Source: Tenacibaculum sp. 190130A14a
GTDB taxonomy: Bacteria > Bacteroidota > Bacteroidia > Flavobacteriales > Flavobacteriaceae
Assembly (NCBI RefSeq): GCF_964048965.1
Contig: NZ_OZ040189.1
Coordinates: 1,674,001-1,738,000, forward strand
Direction of reading: 5' to 3'
DNA length: 64,000 nucleotides
This document shows positions 56,201 through 63,217 of this stretch, one piece after another. Positions within the stretch are counted from its first letter, which is position 1, and each line of letters begins with the position of its first letter. The translations under genes were made by a program, and so were the position numbers. The notes beneath the pieces were generated by a model. That model was not told the DNA's origin. It ran no database searches and saw nothing but the letters and a program-made list of their open reading frames with translations.

Positions 56201-59200
56201 TACAGATATCCAACAAACGATTAATATTATAGATACCACTGATCCTACTTGGACAAATGAACCAACGGATATGACTAGTGTAGTATGTGATCCAGCTACT
56301 AATGCACAAACTTTTAGTGATTGGTTAGCAAGTTTTAGTGGAACAGATAGTTGTGGAACGGCAAGCGTAACACATAATAGTACTGGATTAAGTGATGCTT
56401 GTGGAGGAACAGGAACAGAAACAGTTACGTTTACTTTAACAGATGGGTGTGGCAATAGTATTACTAAAGATGCAACGTTTACGATTATAGATACAACAAA
56501 CCCTGTGATAACAGTACAAGCTCAAAATATAGAAGTAGAGTGTGACGGATCTGGGAATAATAATGAAATCCAAACATGGTTAGATAATAATGGAAATGCA
56601 GAAGCAACAGATATTTGTGGAGATGTTACTTGGAGTAATGATTATAATGGAGCAACATCCGATTGTTCTACTCCTGTATTAGTAACTTTCACAGCAACGG
56701 ATGCATGTGGAAACAGTATAACTACCTCTGCAACTTACGCAATAAAAGATACGGTTGTTCCTACAATAACAGTACAAGCAGCAGATGAAACGGTAGAATG
56801 TGATGGAAGTGGCAATACAACTGCATTACAAATTTGGTTAGATTCTAATGGGGGAGCAACAGCAAGTGATGATTGTTCTTCAATTACTTGGACAAATAAC
56901 TATACTGAGATTTCAAATGGTTGTAGTCCAGTTAACGGATCAGCAACAGTAACTTTTAGAGCAACCGATGGATGTGGTAATTTTAGTGAGACCACTGCAA
57001 ATTTCACCATTCAAGATACAAATGATCCTACTTTTGTAGAGGCATTACCAGGAAATATGGTAGTTAGTTGTGATGCGATACCAGATCCAGTAGTATTGAC
57101 AGCGACTGATAATTGTGATACACAGGTAGATGTAGTATATACACAAACTACAAGTGGAGATGATGATGCGTGTCCATCGGAATATATAATCACTAGAAAA
57201 TGGGTTGTAAACGATTGTTCAGGAAACACAATTGAACATATACAAACATTGACCATAGAAGATACTACAGCACCAACTTTTGTAGAAACTTTGCCAGAGG
57301 ATGTTACTGTTAGTTGTGATAACATCCCTAATCCAGTAGTGTTAACGGCTACCGATAATTGTGATGCCCAAGTGGATGTAGTATATACGGAAACGAATAC
57401 AGGTCATGATGATGCTTGTGGATCGGAGTATATGATAACGAGAAAGTGGAGTGTTAGTGACTGTTCAGGGAATACAACAAATCATATTCAAACAATTACA
57501 GTTCAAGATTTAGAAGCCCCAGAATTTGTAGAGGCATTACCAGGAGATATGGTAGTTAGTTGTGATGCGATACCAGATCCAGTAGTATTGACAGCGACTG
57601 ATAATTGTGATACACAGGTAGATGTAGTATATACACAAACTACAAGTGGAGATGATGATGCGTGTCCATCGGAATATATAATCACTAGAAAATGGGTTGT
57701 AAATGATTGTTCAGGAAACACAATTGAACATGTACAAACATTGACCATAGAAGATACAACGGCACCAACTTTTGTAGAAACTTTGCCAGAGGATGTTACT
57801 GTTAGTTGTGATAACATCCCTAATCCGGTAGTGTTAACGGCTACCGATAATTGTGATGCCCAAGTGGATGTAGTATATACGGAAACGAATACAGGTCATG
57901 ATGATGCCTGTGGATCGGAATATATGATAACGAGAAAGTGGAGTGTTAGTGACTGTTCAGGGAATACGACAAATCATATTCAAACAATTACAGTTCAAGA
58001 TTTAGAAGCTCCAGAATTTGTAGAGGTATTACCAGGAGATATGGTAGTTAGTTGTGATGCAATACCAGACCCAGTAGTATTGACAGCGACTGATAATTGT
58101 GATACACAGGTAGATGTAGTATATACACAAACTACAAGTGGAGATGATGATGCATGTCCATCGGAATATATAATTACTAGAAAATGGGTTGTAAACGATT
58201 GTTCAGGAAACACAACAGAACATGTACAAACGATCAATGTAGAAGATACTACAGCACCCGTCTTTGTAGAAGCGTTACCAGCAAATGCGACAGTTAGTTG
58301 TGATGCAATTCCAGATCCAGTAGCATTGACAGCGACTGATAATTGTGATACACAGGTAGATGTAGTATATACACAAACTACAAGTGGAGATGATGATGCA
58401 TGTCCATCGGAATATATAATTACTAGAAAATGGGTTGTAAACGATTGTGCAGGAAATACTACAGAACATGTACAAACGATCAATGTAGAAGATACTACAG
58501 CACCAGTCTTTGTAGAAGCGTTACCAGCAAATGCGACAGTTAGTTGTGATGCAATTCCAGAAGCTGAAGTTTTAACAGCAACTGATAATTGTGATGCTCA
58601 GGTAAGTGTAAACTATAGCGAATCATTCTCAGGTAATGACGATGCATGTCCATCAGTTTATACTATTACAAGAACTTGGAGTGTTAGTGATTGTGCAGGA
58701 AATACTACAGAACATGTACAAACGATCAATGTAGAAGATACTACAGCACCAACTTTTGTAGAAGCGTTACCAGCAAATGCGACAGTTAGTTGTGATGCAA
58801 TTCCAGAAGCAGAAGTTTTAACAGCAACTGATAATTGTGATGCTCAGGTAAGTGTAAACTATAGCGAATCATTCTCAGGTAATGACGATGCATGTCCATC
58901 AATTTATACTATTACAAGAACTTGGAGTGTTAGTGATTGTGCAGGAAATACTACAGAACATGTACAAACGATCAATGTAGAAGATACTACAGCACCAACT
59001 TTTGTAGAAGCGTTACCAGCAAATGCGACAGTTAGTTGTGATGCAATTCCAGAAGCAGAAGTTTTAACGGCAATTGATAATTGTGATGCTCAGGTAAGTG
59101 TAAATTATAGCGAATCATTCTCAGGCAATGATGATGCATGTCCATCAGTATATACCATTACAAGAACTTGGAGTGTTAGCGATTGTGCAGGAAATACTAC

Positions 59201-62200
59201 AGAACATGTACAAACGATCAATGTAGAAGATACTACAGCACCAACTTTTGTAGAAGCGTTACCAGCAAATGCGACAGTTAGTTGTGATGCAATTCCAGAA
59301 GCAGAAGTTTTAACAGCAACTGATAATTGTGATGCTCAGGTAAGTGTAAACTATAGCGAATCATTCTCAGGTAATGACGATGCATGTCCATCAGTTTATA
59401 CTATTACAAGAACTTGGAGTGTTAGTGATTGTGCAGGAAATACTACAGAACATGTACAAACGATCAATGTAGAAGATACTACAGCACCAGTCTTTGTAGA
59501 AACATTACCAGCGAATGTAACGGTGAGTTGTGATGCAATTCCAGAAGCTGAAGTTTTAACAGCAACTGATAATTGTGATGCTCAGGTAAGTGTAAACTAT
59601 AGCGAATCATTCTCAGGTAATGACGATGCATGTCCATCAGTTTATACTATTACAAGAACTTGGAGTGTTAGTGATTGTGCAGGAAATACTACAGAACATG
59701 TACAAACGATTAATGTAGAAGATACTACAGCACCAACTTTTGTAGAAGCGTTACCAGCAAATGCGACAGTTAGTTGTGATGCAATTCCAGAAGCAGAAGT
59801 TTTAACAGCAACTGATAATTGTGATGCTCAGGTAAGTGTAAACTATAGCGAATCATTCTCAGGTAATGACGATGCATGTCCATCAATTTATACTATTACA
59901 AGAACTTGGAGTGTTAGTGATTGTGCAGGAAATACTACAGAACATGTACAAACGATTAATGTAGAAGATACTACAGCACCAACTTTTGTAGAAGCGTTAC
60001 CAGCAAATGCGACAGTTAGTTGTGATGCAATTCCAGAAGCAGAAGTTTTAACAGCAACTGATAATTGTGATGCTCAGGTAAGTGTAAACTATAGCGAATC
60101 ATTCTCAGGTAATGACGATGCATGTCCATCAATTTATACTATTACAAGAACTTGGAGTGTTAGTGATTGTGCAGGAAATACTACAGAACATGTACAAACG
60201 ATCAATGTAGAAGATACTACAGCACCAACTTTTGTAGAAGCGTTACCAGCAAATGCGACAGTTAGTTGTGATGCAATTCCAGAAGCAGAAGTTTTAACAG
60301 CAACTGATAATTGTGATGCTCAGGTAAGTGTAAACTATAGCGAATCATTCTCAGGTAATGACGATGCATGTCCATCAATTTATACTATTACAAGAACTTG
60401 GAGTGTTAGTGATTGTGCAGGAAATACTACAGAACATGTACAAACGATCAATGTAGAAGATACTACAGCACCAGTCTTTGTAGAAGCGTTACCAGCAAAT
60501 GCGACAGTTAGTTGTGATGCAATTCCAGAAGCAGAAGTTTTAACGGCAATTGATAATTGTGATGCTCAGGTAAGTGTAAATTATAGCGAATCATTCTCAG
60601 GCAATGATGATGCATGTCCATCAGTATATACCATTACAAGAACTTGGAGTGTTAGCGATTGTGCAGGAAATACTACAGAACATGTACAAACGATCAATGT
60701 AGAAGATACTACAGCACCAGTCTTTGTAGAAGCGTTACCAGCAAATGCGACAGTTAGTTGTGATGCAATTCCAGAAGCAGAAGTTTTAACAGCAACTGAT
60801 AATTGTGATGCTCAGGTAAGTGTAAACTATAGCGAATCATTCTCAGGTAATGACGATGCATGTCCATCAGTTTATACTATTACAAGAACTTGGAGTGTTA
60901 GTGATTGTGCAGGAAATACTACAGAACATGTACAAACGATCAATGTAGAAGATACTACAGCACCAGTCTTTGTAGAAACATTACCAGCGAATGTAACGGT
61001 GAGTTGTGATGCAATTCCAGAAGCAGAAGTTTTAACAGCAACTGATAATTGTGATGCTCAGGTAAGTGTAAACTATAGCGAATCATTCTCAGGTAATGAC
61101 GATGCATGTCCATCAGTTTATACTATTACAAGAACTTGGAGTGTTAGTGATTGTGCAGGAAATACTACAGAACATGTACAAACGATCAATGTAGAAGATA
61201 CTACGGCACCAACTTTTGTAGAAGCGTTACCAGCAAATGCGACAGTTAGTTGTGATGCAATTCCAGAAGCAGAAGTTTTAACAGCAACTGATAATTGTGA
61301 TTCAGAAGTGATTGTAGTATATAACGAAGAACAGGGAACAGCAGCCGAAGGTTGTGCTTCATCATATACCATTACAAGAACCTGGAGTGTAAGTGATTGT
61401 GCAGGTAATGAAACAATTCATGAACAAGTAATCACAGTAGAAGATACAGAAGCTCCAATTTTGATAACATCTTTAGACGAAGAAATTACAGTTGAATGTG
61501 ATGCGATTCCAGAAATTCCAGAATTAGAATTCGAAGATAATTGTACAGAGAATATTACTGATATCGATTTTGAAGAGACCAATACTTTTGATGGTACTGA
61601 TGCTGATTATACAATCATAAGGGTATGGACAGTAAGTGACGAATGTGGTAATACTTCTGAATTTACGCAGCAGATTAATGTGTCTGTAAATGAAAATATT
61701 ACAGAAGTGTCAGATTCAAAATGTATAGATGATGGTATTGTTGATTTAAATGATTATTTGAATGATCAAAGTACAGACGGAACATGGGAAGTGGTATCAG
61801 GAAATCTTTTATTAGAATCAGATGGAACATTCGATCCGCAAGATTTAGAATTGGGAGATTATGTCTTTAGTTATACGGTTTCGGATGAAGGATGTTTAGA
61901 TACAACAAGAGTAACCATTAACATTAATGATGATTGTGTTGTGTTACCATGTGGACAAGAAGATGTTATGATTTCTAAGGCAGTAACTCCTAACGGGGAT
62001 CAATGGAATGAAAATTTTGAGGTAACAGGAGTTGAAAGTTGTGGATTTATAGTAAAAGTACAAATATTTAATAGATGGGGATCAAAAGTATACCAATCTA
62101 ACAACTATACAAATAATTGGAATGGAATAACAGATGGCGCCTCATTTGGAGGAGCAACAAGACTACCAGCGGGAACTTACTACTACATTGTAGAGCTAGA

Positions 62201-62252
62201 AAACAGTGGTTTAAAACCATTTACAGGAGCAATTTATTTAGGAACCAAATAA
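47256..62252 (+). CDS. Giant SprB-like repeat adhesin with T9SS type B sorting domain
   Basis: A 4998-residue exported protein. Signal peptide about 1-25 (IITAQ). Residues about 26-380 form a unique N-terminal region (KKAYLYWAAADRE, SLFDGYAHVTSS), followed by a DUF11-like segment (about 385-530). From about 610 to 4730 it is built of HYR/Ig-like modules: 20 of 93 residues, three blocks of 261 residues with three modules each, and 19 of about 82 residues; most carry four Cys. The C-terminal 95 residues (bases 61964-62249) are a type B, gliding-motility-associated sorting domain (AVTPNGDQWNENF, IFNRWGSKVYQ, LPAGTYYYIVEL). SprB of Flavobacterium johnsoniae, the mobile gliding adhesin, has the same plan. 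The downstream PorP/SprF gene is the expected partner for type B secretion. The repeat number may be affected by assembly collapse. Confidence 0.9.
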   Translation: MKNFIKNISLFIGLVFAFNSGIITAQIKKSFQPRFSEAVNGNVTLIANNVLSRHQSNNYNGSDGNHDFSDNVFVDIDSDTSTFNSSNANFVNPDPSQSCLSIKKAYLYWAAADREEDDPDDEPDWDYNKVKLQLPGSSGYTTITADEVIYRGRDETNHFVNDPYICFKDITNDVKALTSPYGTYQIANVRAKQGSLTSHGGGNTGTSGGWQIVFVYESPVLPAKNISLFDGYAHVTSSVNNFEIGFSGFQTVPSGTVNADVVIGALEGDRDLSGDRLQIRNVSNNWVDLSYSLRSANNFFNSFIGKNGSGFTNRNPASTNTLGFDADVFPLSNPSNSIIGNNQTSATIRLTSDQETYGLFLIGLSVDVWKPDLAPLILTSAPPTGSSANVGDMVDFSVAVENNGNDDVKNLKIETTIPQEVDLIEPITGLPTGVTYTYNSGTRVLTFNVVDGITDVGDPSYTLGFKVTVKNQCYFLEGSCSDKFQLQLTATYIGEENSNIQTTLSSNGTDACGIGDDQPNTININQPDEASWTTAAGTLNRTVSCDDTIGLQAAQLLAPVASCNLTITKTTGAFVPSIDCPTNGTYTNTWTFTDGCGRESGVFTQVITIQDVTAPVVTGNLNSIDQEGCEASDAPAAVTTVAGLIALGGVTAITDACDSDLTVTSSDSSVAGTCPTVFVVTRTYTVTDDCGNSTDIQQTINIKDETAPVVTGSLNSIDQEGCEASDAPAAVTTVAGLIALGGVTAITDACDSDLTVTSSDSSVTGTCPTVFVVTRTYTVTDDCGNSTDIQQTINIKDETAPVVTGSLNSIDQEGCEASDAPAAVTTVAGLIALGGVTAITDACDSDLTVTSSDSSVAGTCPTVFVVTRTYTVTDDCGNSTDIQQTINIKDETAPVVTGSLNSIDQEGCEASDAPAAVTTVAGLVALGGVTAITDACDSDLTVTSSDSSIAGTCPTVFVVTRTYTITDDCGNSTDIQQTINIKDETAPVVTGSLNAIDQEGCEASDAPAAVTTVAGLVALGGVTAITDACDSDLTVTSSDSSVAGTCPTVFVVTRTYTITDDCGNSTDIQQTINIKDETAPVVTGSLNSIDQEGCEASDAPAAVTTVAGLVALGGVTAITDACDSDLTVTSSDSSVAGTCPTVFVVTRTYTITDDCGNSTDIQQTINIKDETAPVVTGSLNSIDQEGCDASDAPAAVTTVAGLIALGGVTAITDACDSDLTVTSSDSSVAGTCPTVFVVTRTYTITDDCGNSTDIQQTINIKDETAPVVTGSLNSIDQEGCEASDAPAAVTTVAGLIALGGVTAITDACDSDLTVTSSDSSVAGTCPTVFVVTRTYTVTDDCGNSTDIQQTINIKDETAPSVTGSLNSIDQEGCEASDAPAAVTTVAGLIALGGVTAITDACDSDLTVTSSDSSVAGTCPTVFVVTRTYTITDDCGNSTDIQQTINIKDETAPVVTGSLNSIDQEGCEASDAPAAVTTVAGLIALGGVTAITDACDSDLTVTSSDSSVAGTCPTVFVVTRTYTITDDCGNSTDIQQTINIKDETAPSVTGSLNSIDQEGCEASDAPAAVTTVAGLIALGGVTAITDACDSDLTVTSSDSSVAGICPTVFVVTRTYTITDDCGNSTDIQQTINIKDETAPVVTGSLNSIDQEGCEASDAPAAVTTVAGLIALGGVTAITDACDSDLTITSSDSSVAGTCPTVFVVTRTYTITDDCGNSTDIQQTINIKDETAPVVTGSLNSIDQEGCEASDAPAAVTTVAGLIALGGVTAITDACDSDLTVTSSDSSVAGTCPTVFVVTRTYTITDDCGNSTDIQQTINIIDTTDPTWTNEPTDMTSVACDPATNAQTFSDWLASFSGTDSCGTASVTHNSTGLSDACGGTGTETVTFTLTDGCGNSITKDATFTIIDTTNPVITVQAQNIEVECDGSGNNNEIQTWLDNNGNAEATDTCGDVTWSNDYNGATSDCSTPVLVTFTATDACGNSITTSATYAIKDTVVPTITVQAADETVECDGSGNTTALQTWLNSNGGATASDDCSSITWTNNYTELSNGCSPVNGSATVTFRATDGCGNFSETTATFTIQDVTAPVVTGSLNSIDQEGCEASDAPAAVTTVAGLIALGGVTAITDACDSDLTVTSSDSSVAGTCPIVFVVTRTYTITDDCGNSTDIQQTINIKDETAPVVTGSLNSIDQEGCEASDAPAAVTTVAGLVALGGVTAITDACDSDLTVTSSDSSVAGTCPTVFVVTRTYTVTDDCGNSTDIQQTINIKDETAPVVTGSLNSIDQEGCEASDAPAAVTTVAGLVALGGVTAITDACDLDLTVTSSDSSVAGTCPTVFVVTRTYTITDDCGNSTDIQQTINIKDETAPVVTGNLNSIDQEGCEASDAPAAVTTVAGLVALGGVTAITDACDSDLTITSSDSSVAGTCPTVFVVTRTYTITDDCGNSTDIQQTINIKDETAPSVTGSLNSIDQEGCEASDAPAAVTTVAGLVALGGVTAITDACDSDLTVTSSDSSVAGTCPTVFVVTRTYTVTDDCGNSTDIQQTINIVDTTDPTWTNEPTDMTSVVCDPATNAQTFSDWLASFSGTDSCGTASVTHNSTGLSDACGGTGTETVTFTLTDGCGNSITKDATFTIIDTTNPVITVQAQNIEVECDGSGNNNEIQTWLDNNGNAEATDTCGDVTWSNDYNGATSDCSTPVLVTFTATDACGNSITTSATYAIKDTVVPTITVQAADETVECDGSGNTTALQTWLNSNGGATASDDCSSITWTNNYTELSNGCSPVNGSATVTFRATDGCGNFSETTATFTIQDVTAPVVTGSLNSIDQEGCEASDAPAAVTTVAGLVALGGVTAITDACDSDLTVTSSDSSVAGTCPTVFVVTRTYTVTDDCGNSTDIQQTINIKDETAPVVTGSLNSIDQEGCEASDAPAAVTTVAGLIALGGVTAITDACDSDLTVTSSDSSVAGTCPTVFVVTRTYTITDDCGNSTDIQQTINIIDTTDPTWTNEPTDMTSVVCDPATNAQTFSDWLASFSGTDSCGTASVTHNSTGLSDACGGTGTETVTFTLTDGCGNSITKDATFTIIDTTNPVITVQAQNIEVECDGSGNNNEIQTWLDNNGNAEATDICGDVTWSNDYNGATSDCSTPVLVTFTATDACGNSITTSATYAIKDTVVPTITVQAADETVECDGSGNTTALQIWLDSNGGATASDDCSSITWTNNYTEISNGCSPVNGSATVTFRATDGCGNFSETTANFTIQDTNDPTFVEALPGNMVVSCDAIPDPVVLTATDNCDTQVDVVYTQTTSGDDDACPSEYIITRKWVVNDCSGNTIEHIQTLTIEDTTAPTFVETLPEDVTVSCDNIPNPVVLTATDNCDAQVDVVYTETNTGHDDACGSEYMITRKWSVSDCSGNTTNHIQTITVQDLEAPEFVEALPGDMVVSCDAIPDPVVLTATDNCDTQVDVVYTQTTSGDDDACPSEYIITRKWVVNDCSGNTIEHVQTLTIEDTTAPTFVETLPEDVTVSCDNIPNPVVLTATDNCDAQVDVVYTETNTGHDDACGSEYMITRKWSVSDCSGNTTNHIQTITVQDLEAPEFVEVLPGDMVVSCDAIPDPVVLTATDNCDTQVDVVYTQTTSGDDDACPSEYIITRKWVVNDCSGNTTEHVQTINVEDTTAPVFVEALPANATVSCDAIPDPVALTATDNCDTQVDVVYTQTTSGDDDACPSEYIITRKWVVNDCAGNTTEHVQTINVEDTTAPVFVEALPANATVSCDAIPEAEVLTATDNCDAQVSVNYSESFSGNDDACPSVYTITRTWSVSDCAGNTTEHVQTINVEDTTAPTFVEALPANATVSCDAIPEAEVLTATDNCDAQVSVNYSESFSGNDDACPSIYTITRTWSVSDCAGNTTEHVQTINVEDTTAPTFVEALPANATVSCDAIPEAEVLTAIDNCDAQVSVNYSESFSGNDDACPSVYTITRTWSVSDCAGNTTEHVQTINVEDTTAPTFVEALPANATVSCDAIPEAEVLTATDNCDAQVSVNYSESFSGNDDACPSVYTITRTWSVSDCAGNTTEHVQTINVEDTTAPVFVETLPANVTVSCDAIPEAEVLTATDNCDAQVSVNYSESFSGNDDACPSVYTITRTWSVSDCAGNTTEHVQTINVEDTTAPTFVEALPANATVSCDAIPEAEVLTATDNCDAQVSVNYSESFSGNDDACPSIYTITRTWSVSDCAGNTTEHVQTINVEDTTAPTFVEALPANATVSCDAIPEAEVLTATDNCDAQVSVNYSESFSGNDDACPSIYTITRTWSVSDCAGNTTEHVQTINVEDTTAPTFVEALPANATVSCDAIPEAEVLTATDNCDAQVSVNYSESFSGNDDACPSIYTITRTWSVSDCAGNTTEHVQTINVEDTTAPVFVEALPANATVSCDAIPEAEVLTAIDNCDAQVSVNYSESFSGNDDACPSVYTITRTWSVSDCAGNTTEHVQTINVEDTTAPVFVEALPANATVSCDAIPEAEVLTATDNCDAQVSVNYSESFSGNDDACPSVYTITRTWSVSDCAGNTTEHVQTINVEDTTAPVFVETLPANVTVSCDAIPEAEVLTATDNCDAQVSVNYSESFSGNDDACPSVYTITRTWSVSDCAGNTTEHVQTINVEDTTAPTFVEALPANATVSCDAIPEAEVLTATDNCDSEVIVVYNEEQGTAAEGCASSYTITRTWSVSDCAGNETIHEQVITVEDTEAPILITSLDEEITVECDAIPEIPELEFEDNCTENITDIDFEETNTFDGTDADYTIIRVWTVSDECGNTSEFTQQINVSVNENITEVSDSKCIDDGIVDLNDYLNDQSTDGTWEVVSGNLLLESDGTFDPQDLELGDYVFSYTVSDEGCLDTTRVTININDDCVVLPCGQEDVMISKAVTPNGDQWNENFEVTGVESCGFIVKVQIFNRWGSKVYQSNNYTNNWNGITDGASFGGATRLPAGTYYYIVELENSGLKPFTGAIYLGTK
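49092..52718 (+). repeat. Tandem array: 13 copies of the 279-bp module A
   Basis: Thirteen units of exactly 279 bases, each encoding 93 residues beginning TAPVVTGSLNSIDQEGC and ending TDIQQTINIKDE. The units differ by scattered substitutions only (GLI or GLV, TVTD or TITD, PVV or PSV). No length variation was found: 13 x 279 accounts for the whole interval. Confidence 0.9.
52719..53501 (+). repeat. Module B block, copy 1 (783 bp)
   Basis: Three diverged HYR-like modules in a row, starting TDPTWTNEPTDMTSV and ending ATFTIQDV. The complete 783-base block recurs at 54897 and 56238 with only a few base changes. Confidence 0.9.
53502..54896 (+). repeat. Tandem array: 5 copies of module A
   Basis: Five further 279-base units (5 x 279 = 1395, the exact interval) between B copies 1 and 2. 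They include a TACPI-type variant (GTCPIVF) in the first unit and a CDLDL variant in the third. Confidence 0.9.
54897..55679 (+). repeat. Module B block, copy 2 (783 bp)
   Basis: Near-identical to copy 1; one visible difference is GTAGTATGTGAT for GTAGCATGTGAT near the start, changing VACDP to VVCDP. Confidence 0.9.
55680..56237 (+). repeat. Tandem array: 2 copies of module A
   Basis: Two 279-base units (558 bases exactly) between B copies 2 and 3. Confidence 0.9.
56238..57020 (+). repeat. Module B block, copy 3 (783 bp)
   Basis: Third copy of the three-module block, with the VVCDP variant shared with copy 2 and private changes towards its 3' end (ATDIC, QIWLDSN, TEISN, ANFTIQDT). Confidence 0.9.
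57021..61448 (+). repeat. Tandem array: 18 copies of the 246-bp module C
   Basis: Eighteen units of exactly 246 bases (82 residues, TAPTFVEALPANATVSCDAIP type) and a nineteenth diverged unit from 61449. Units 1-6 are a more diverged set that alternates two subtypes, units 7-17 are nearly identical in DNA, and unit 18 changes in its second half. Units 9-11 (58989-59726) reappear as units 15-17 (60465-61202), marked by the shared variants LTAIDNCD and FVETLPANVT. Confidence 0.9.
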
Positions 62253-62261
62253 GTATAAGCT

Positions 62262-63206
62262 ATGAAGCAATATTACAAACTTTATAGAGTAGTAGCACTA
62301 CTATTCTTATTAATTACGAGTGAAGTAGTAGGACAACAATTACCTCAGTTTACACAGTATATGTATAATACTATTTCTATAAACCCAGCGTACGCTGGGA
62401 GTAGAGAAGTGTTGAGTATTGTGGGATTACATAGAAGTCAATGGGCAGGTTTAGATAGAGCACCAGAAACACAAACATTATCAATTCATACACCATTAAG
62501 AAATGAAAGGATTGGATTAGGTTTGTCTTTTATAAATGATAAATTAGGATATGAAAATTTCACTTTTTTGTATGGCGATTTTTCCTACACGGTCAACTTA
62601 AGTGAAGAAACTAAACTAGCATTTGGATTAAAAGCTGGATTCTCTCAATATTCAATTGATAATGCGTTGCGAAATGCGGAGGCCTCAGATCCTGGTATTG
62701 CAGGGATTCAGAATAGATGGGAACCTAATATGGGAGCAGGATTATTTCTACATAATAAAAGATGGTATGTAGGATTATCATCACCAAGAATGTTGAATAT
62801 AGATCATAATGAAATAGAGGTAAATGGTATAGAGTATGGAGTTGTGGATAGAGCAGTATATTATTTAACCGGAGGATATGTTTTTGATTTGAATAACAGT
62901 GTTAAATTTAAACCAGCAGCATTAATTAAAGCAACAAATGGAGCCCCAATGTCATATGACATTACAGCAAACTTTTTATTTAATGAAAAGTTTTGGTTGG
63001 GAGCAGCTTATAGAATTAATGAAAATACAGGTGGTTTAGGTGCTTTGGTAGATTTCCAAGTAACTAAACAATTACGAATTGGATATGCATATGAATATCC
63101 ATTATCAGATATCCAACAATATTCAAACGGTACACATGAGGTATTATTAATGTTTGAACTAGTTAGAGATAAATCCTATCGAACAAAATCTCCTAGATAT
63201 TTTTAA
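62262..63206 (+). CDS. PorP/SprF-family outer-membrane protein
   Basis: A 314-residue protein of the PorP/SprF family with a signal peptide (about 1-24, EVVGQ), the family opening QFTQYMYNTISINPAYAGSRE and alternating beta-strands to the C-terminus (IGYAYEYPLSDIQQYSNGTHEVLLMFEL). Proteins of this type are needed for secretion or surface attachment of the type B-sorted protein encoded next to them, as SprF is for SprB. It starts 9 bases after the giant adhesin and is followed 11 bases later by the OmpA-type gene, which is the usual gene order of such loci. Confidence 0.93.
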   Translation: MKQYYKLYRVVALLFLLITSEVVGQQLPQFTQYMYNTISINPAYAGSREVLSIVGLHRSQWAGLDRAPETQTLSIHTPLRNERIGLGLSFINDKLGYENFTFLYGDFSYTVNLSEETKLAFGLKAGFSQYSIDNALRNAEASDPGIAGIQNRWEPNMGAGLFLHNKRWYVGLSSPRMLNIDHNEIEVNGIEYGVVDRAVYYLTGGYVFDLNNSVKFKPAALIKATNGAPMSYDITANFLFNEKFWLGAAYRINENTGGLGALVDFQVTKQLRIGYAYEYPLSDIQQYSNGTHEVLLMFELVRDKSYRTKSPRYF

Positions 63207-63217
63207 AATGTATAATT

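Noticed and set aside
49862..58483. Long antisense reading frames (up to about 298 codons) across the repeat arrays
   Set aside because: They are copies of the same antisense frame kept open by the repeated codon pattern of the sense gene; they have no start context or recognisable domains.
49092..61448. CRISPR-like periodicity
   Set aside because: The units are contiguous 246-279 base coding repeats without spacers, all in one reading frame.
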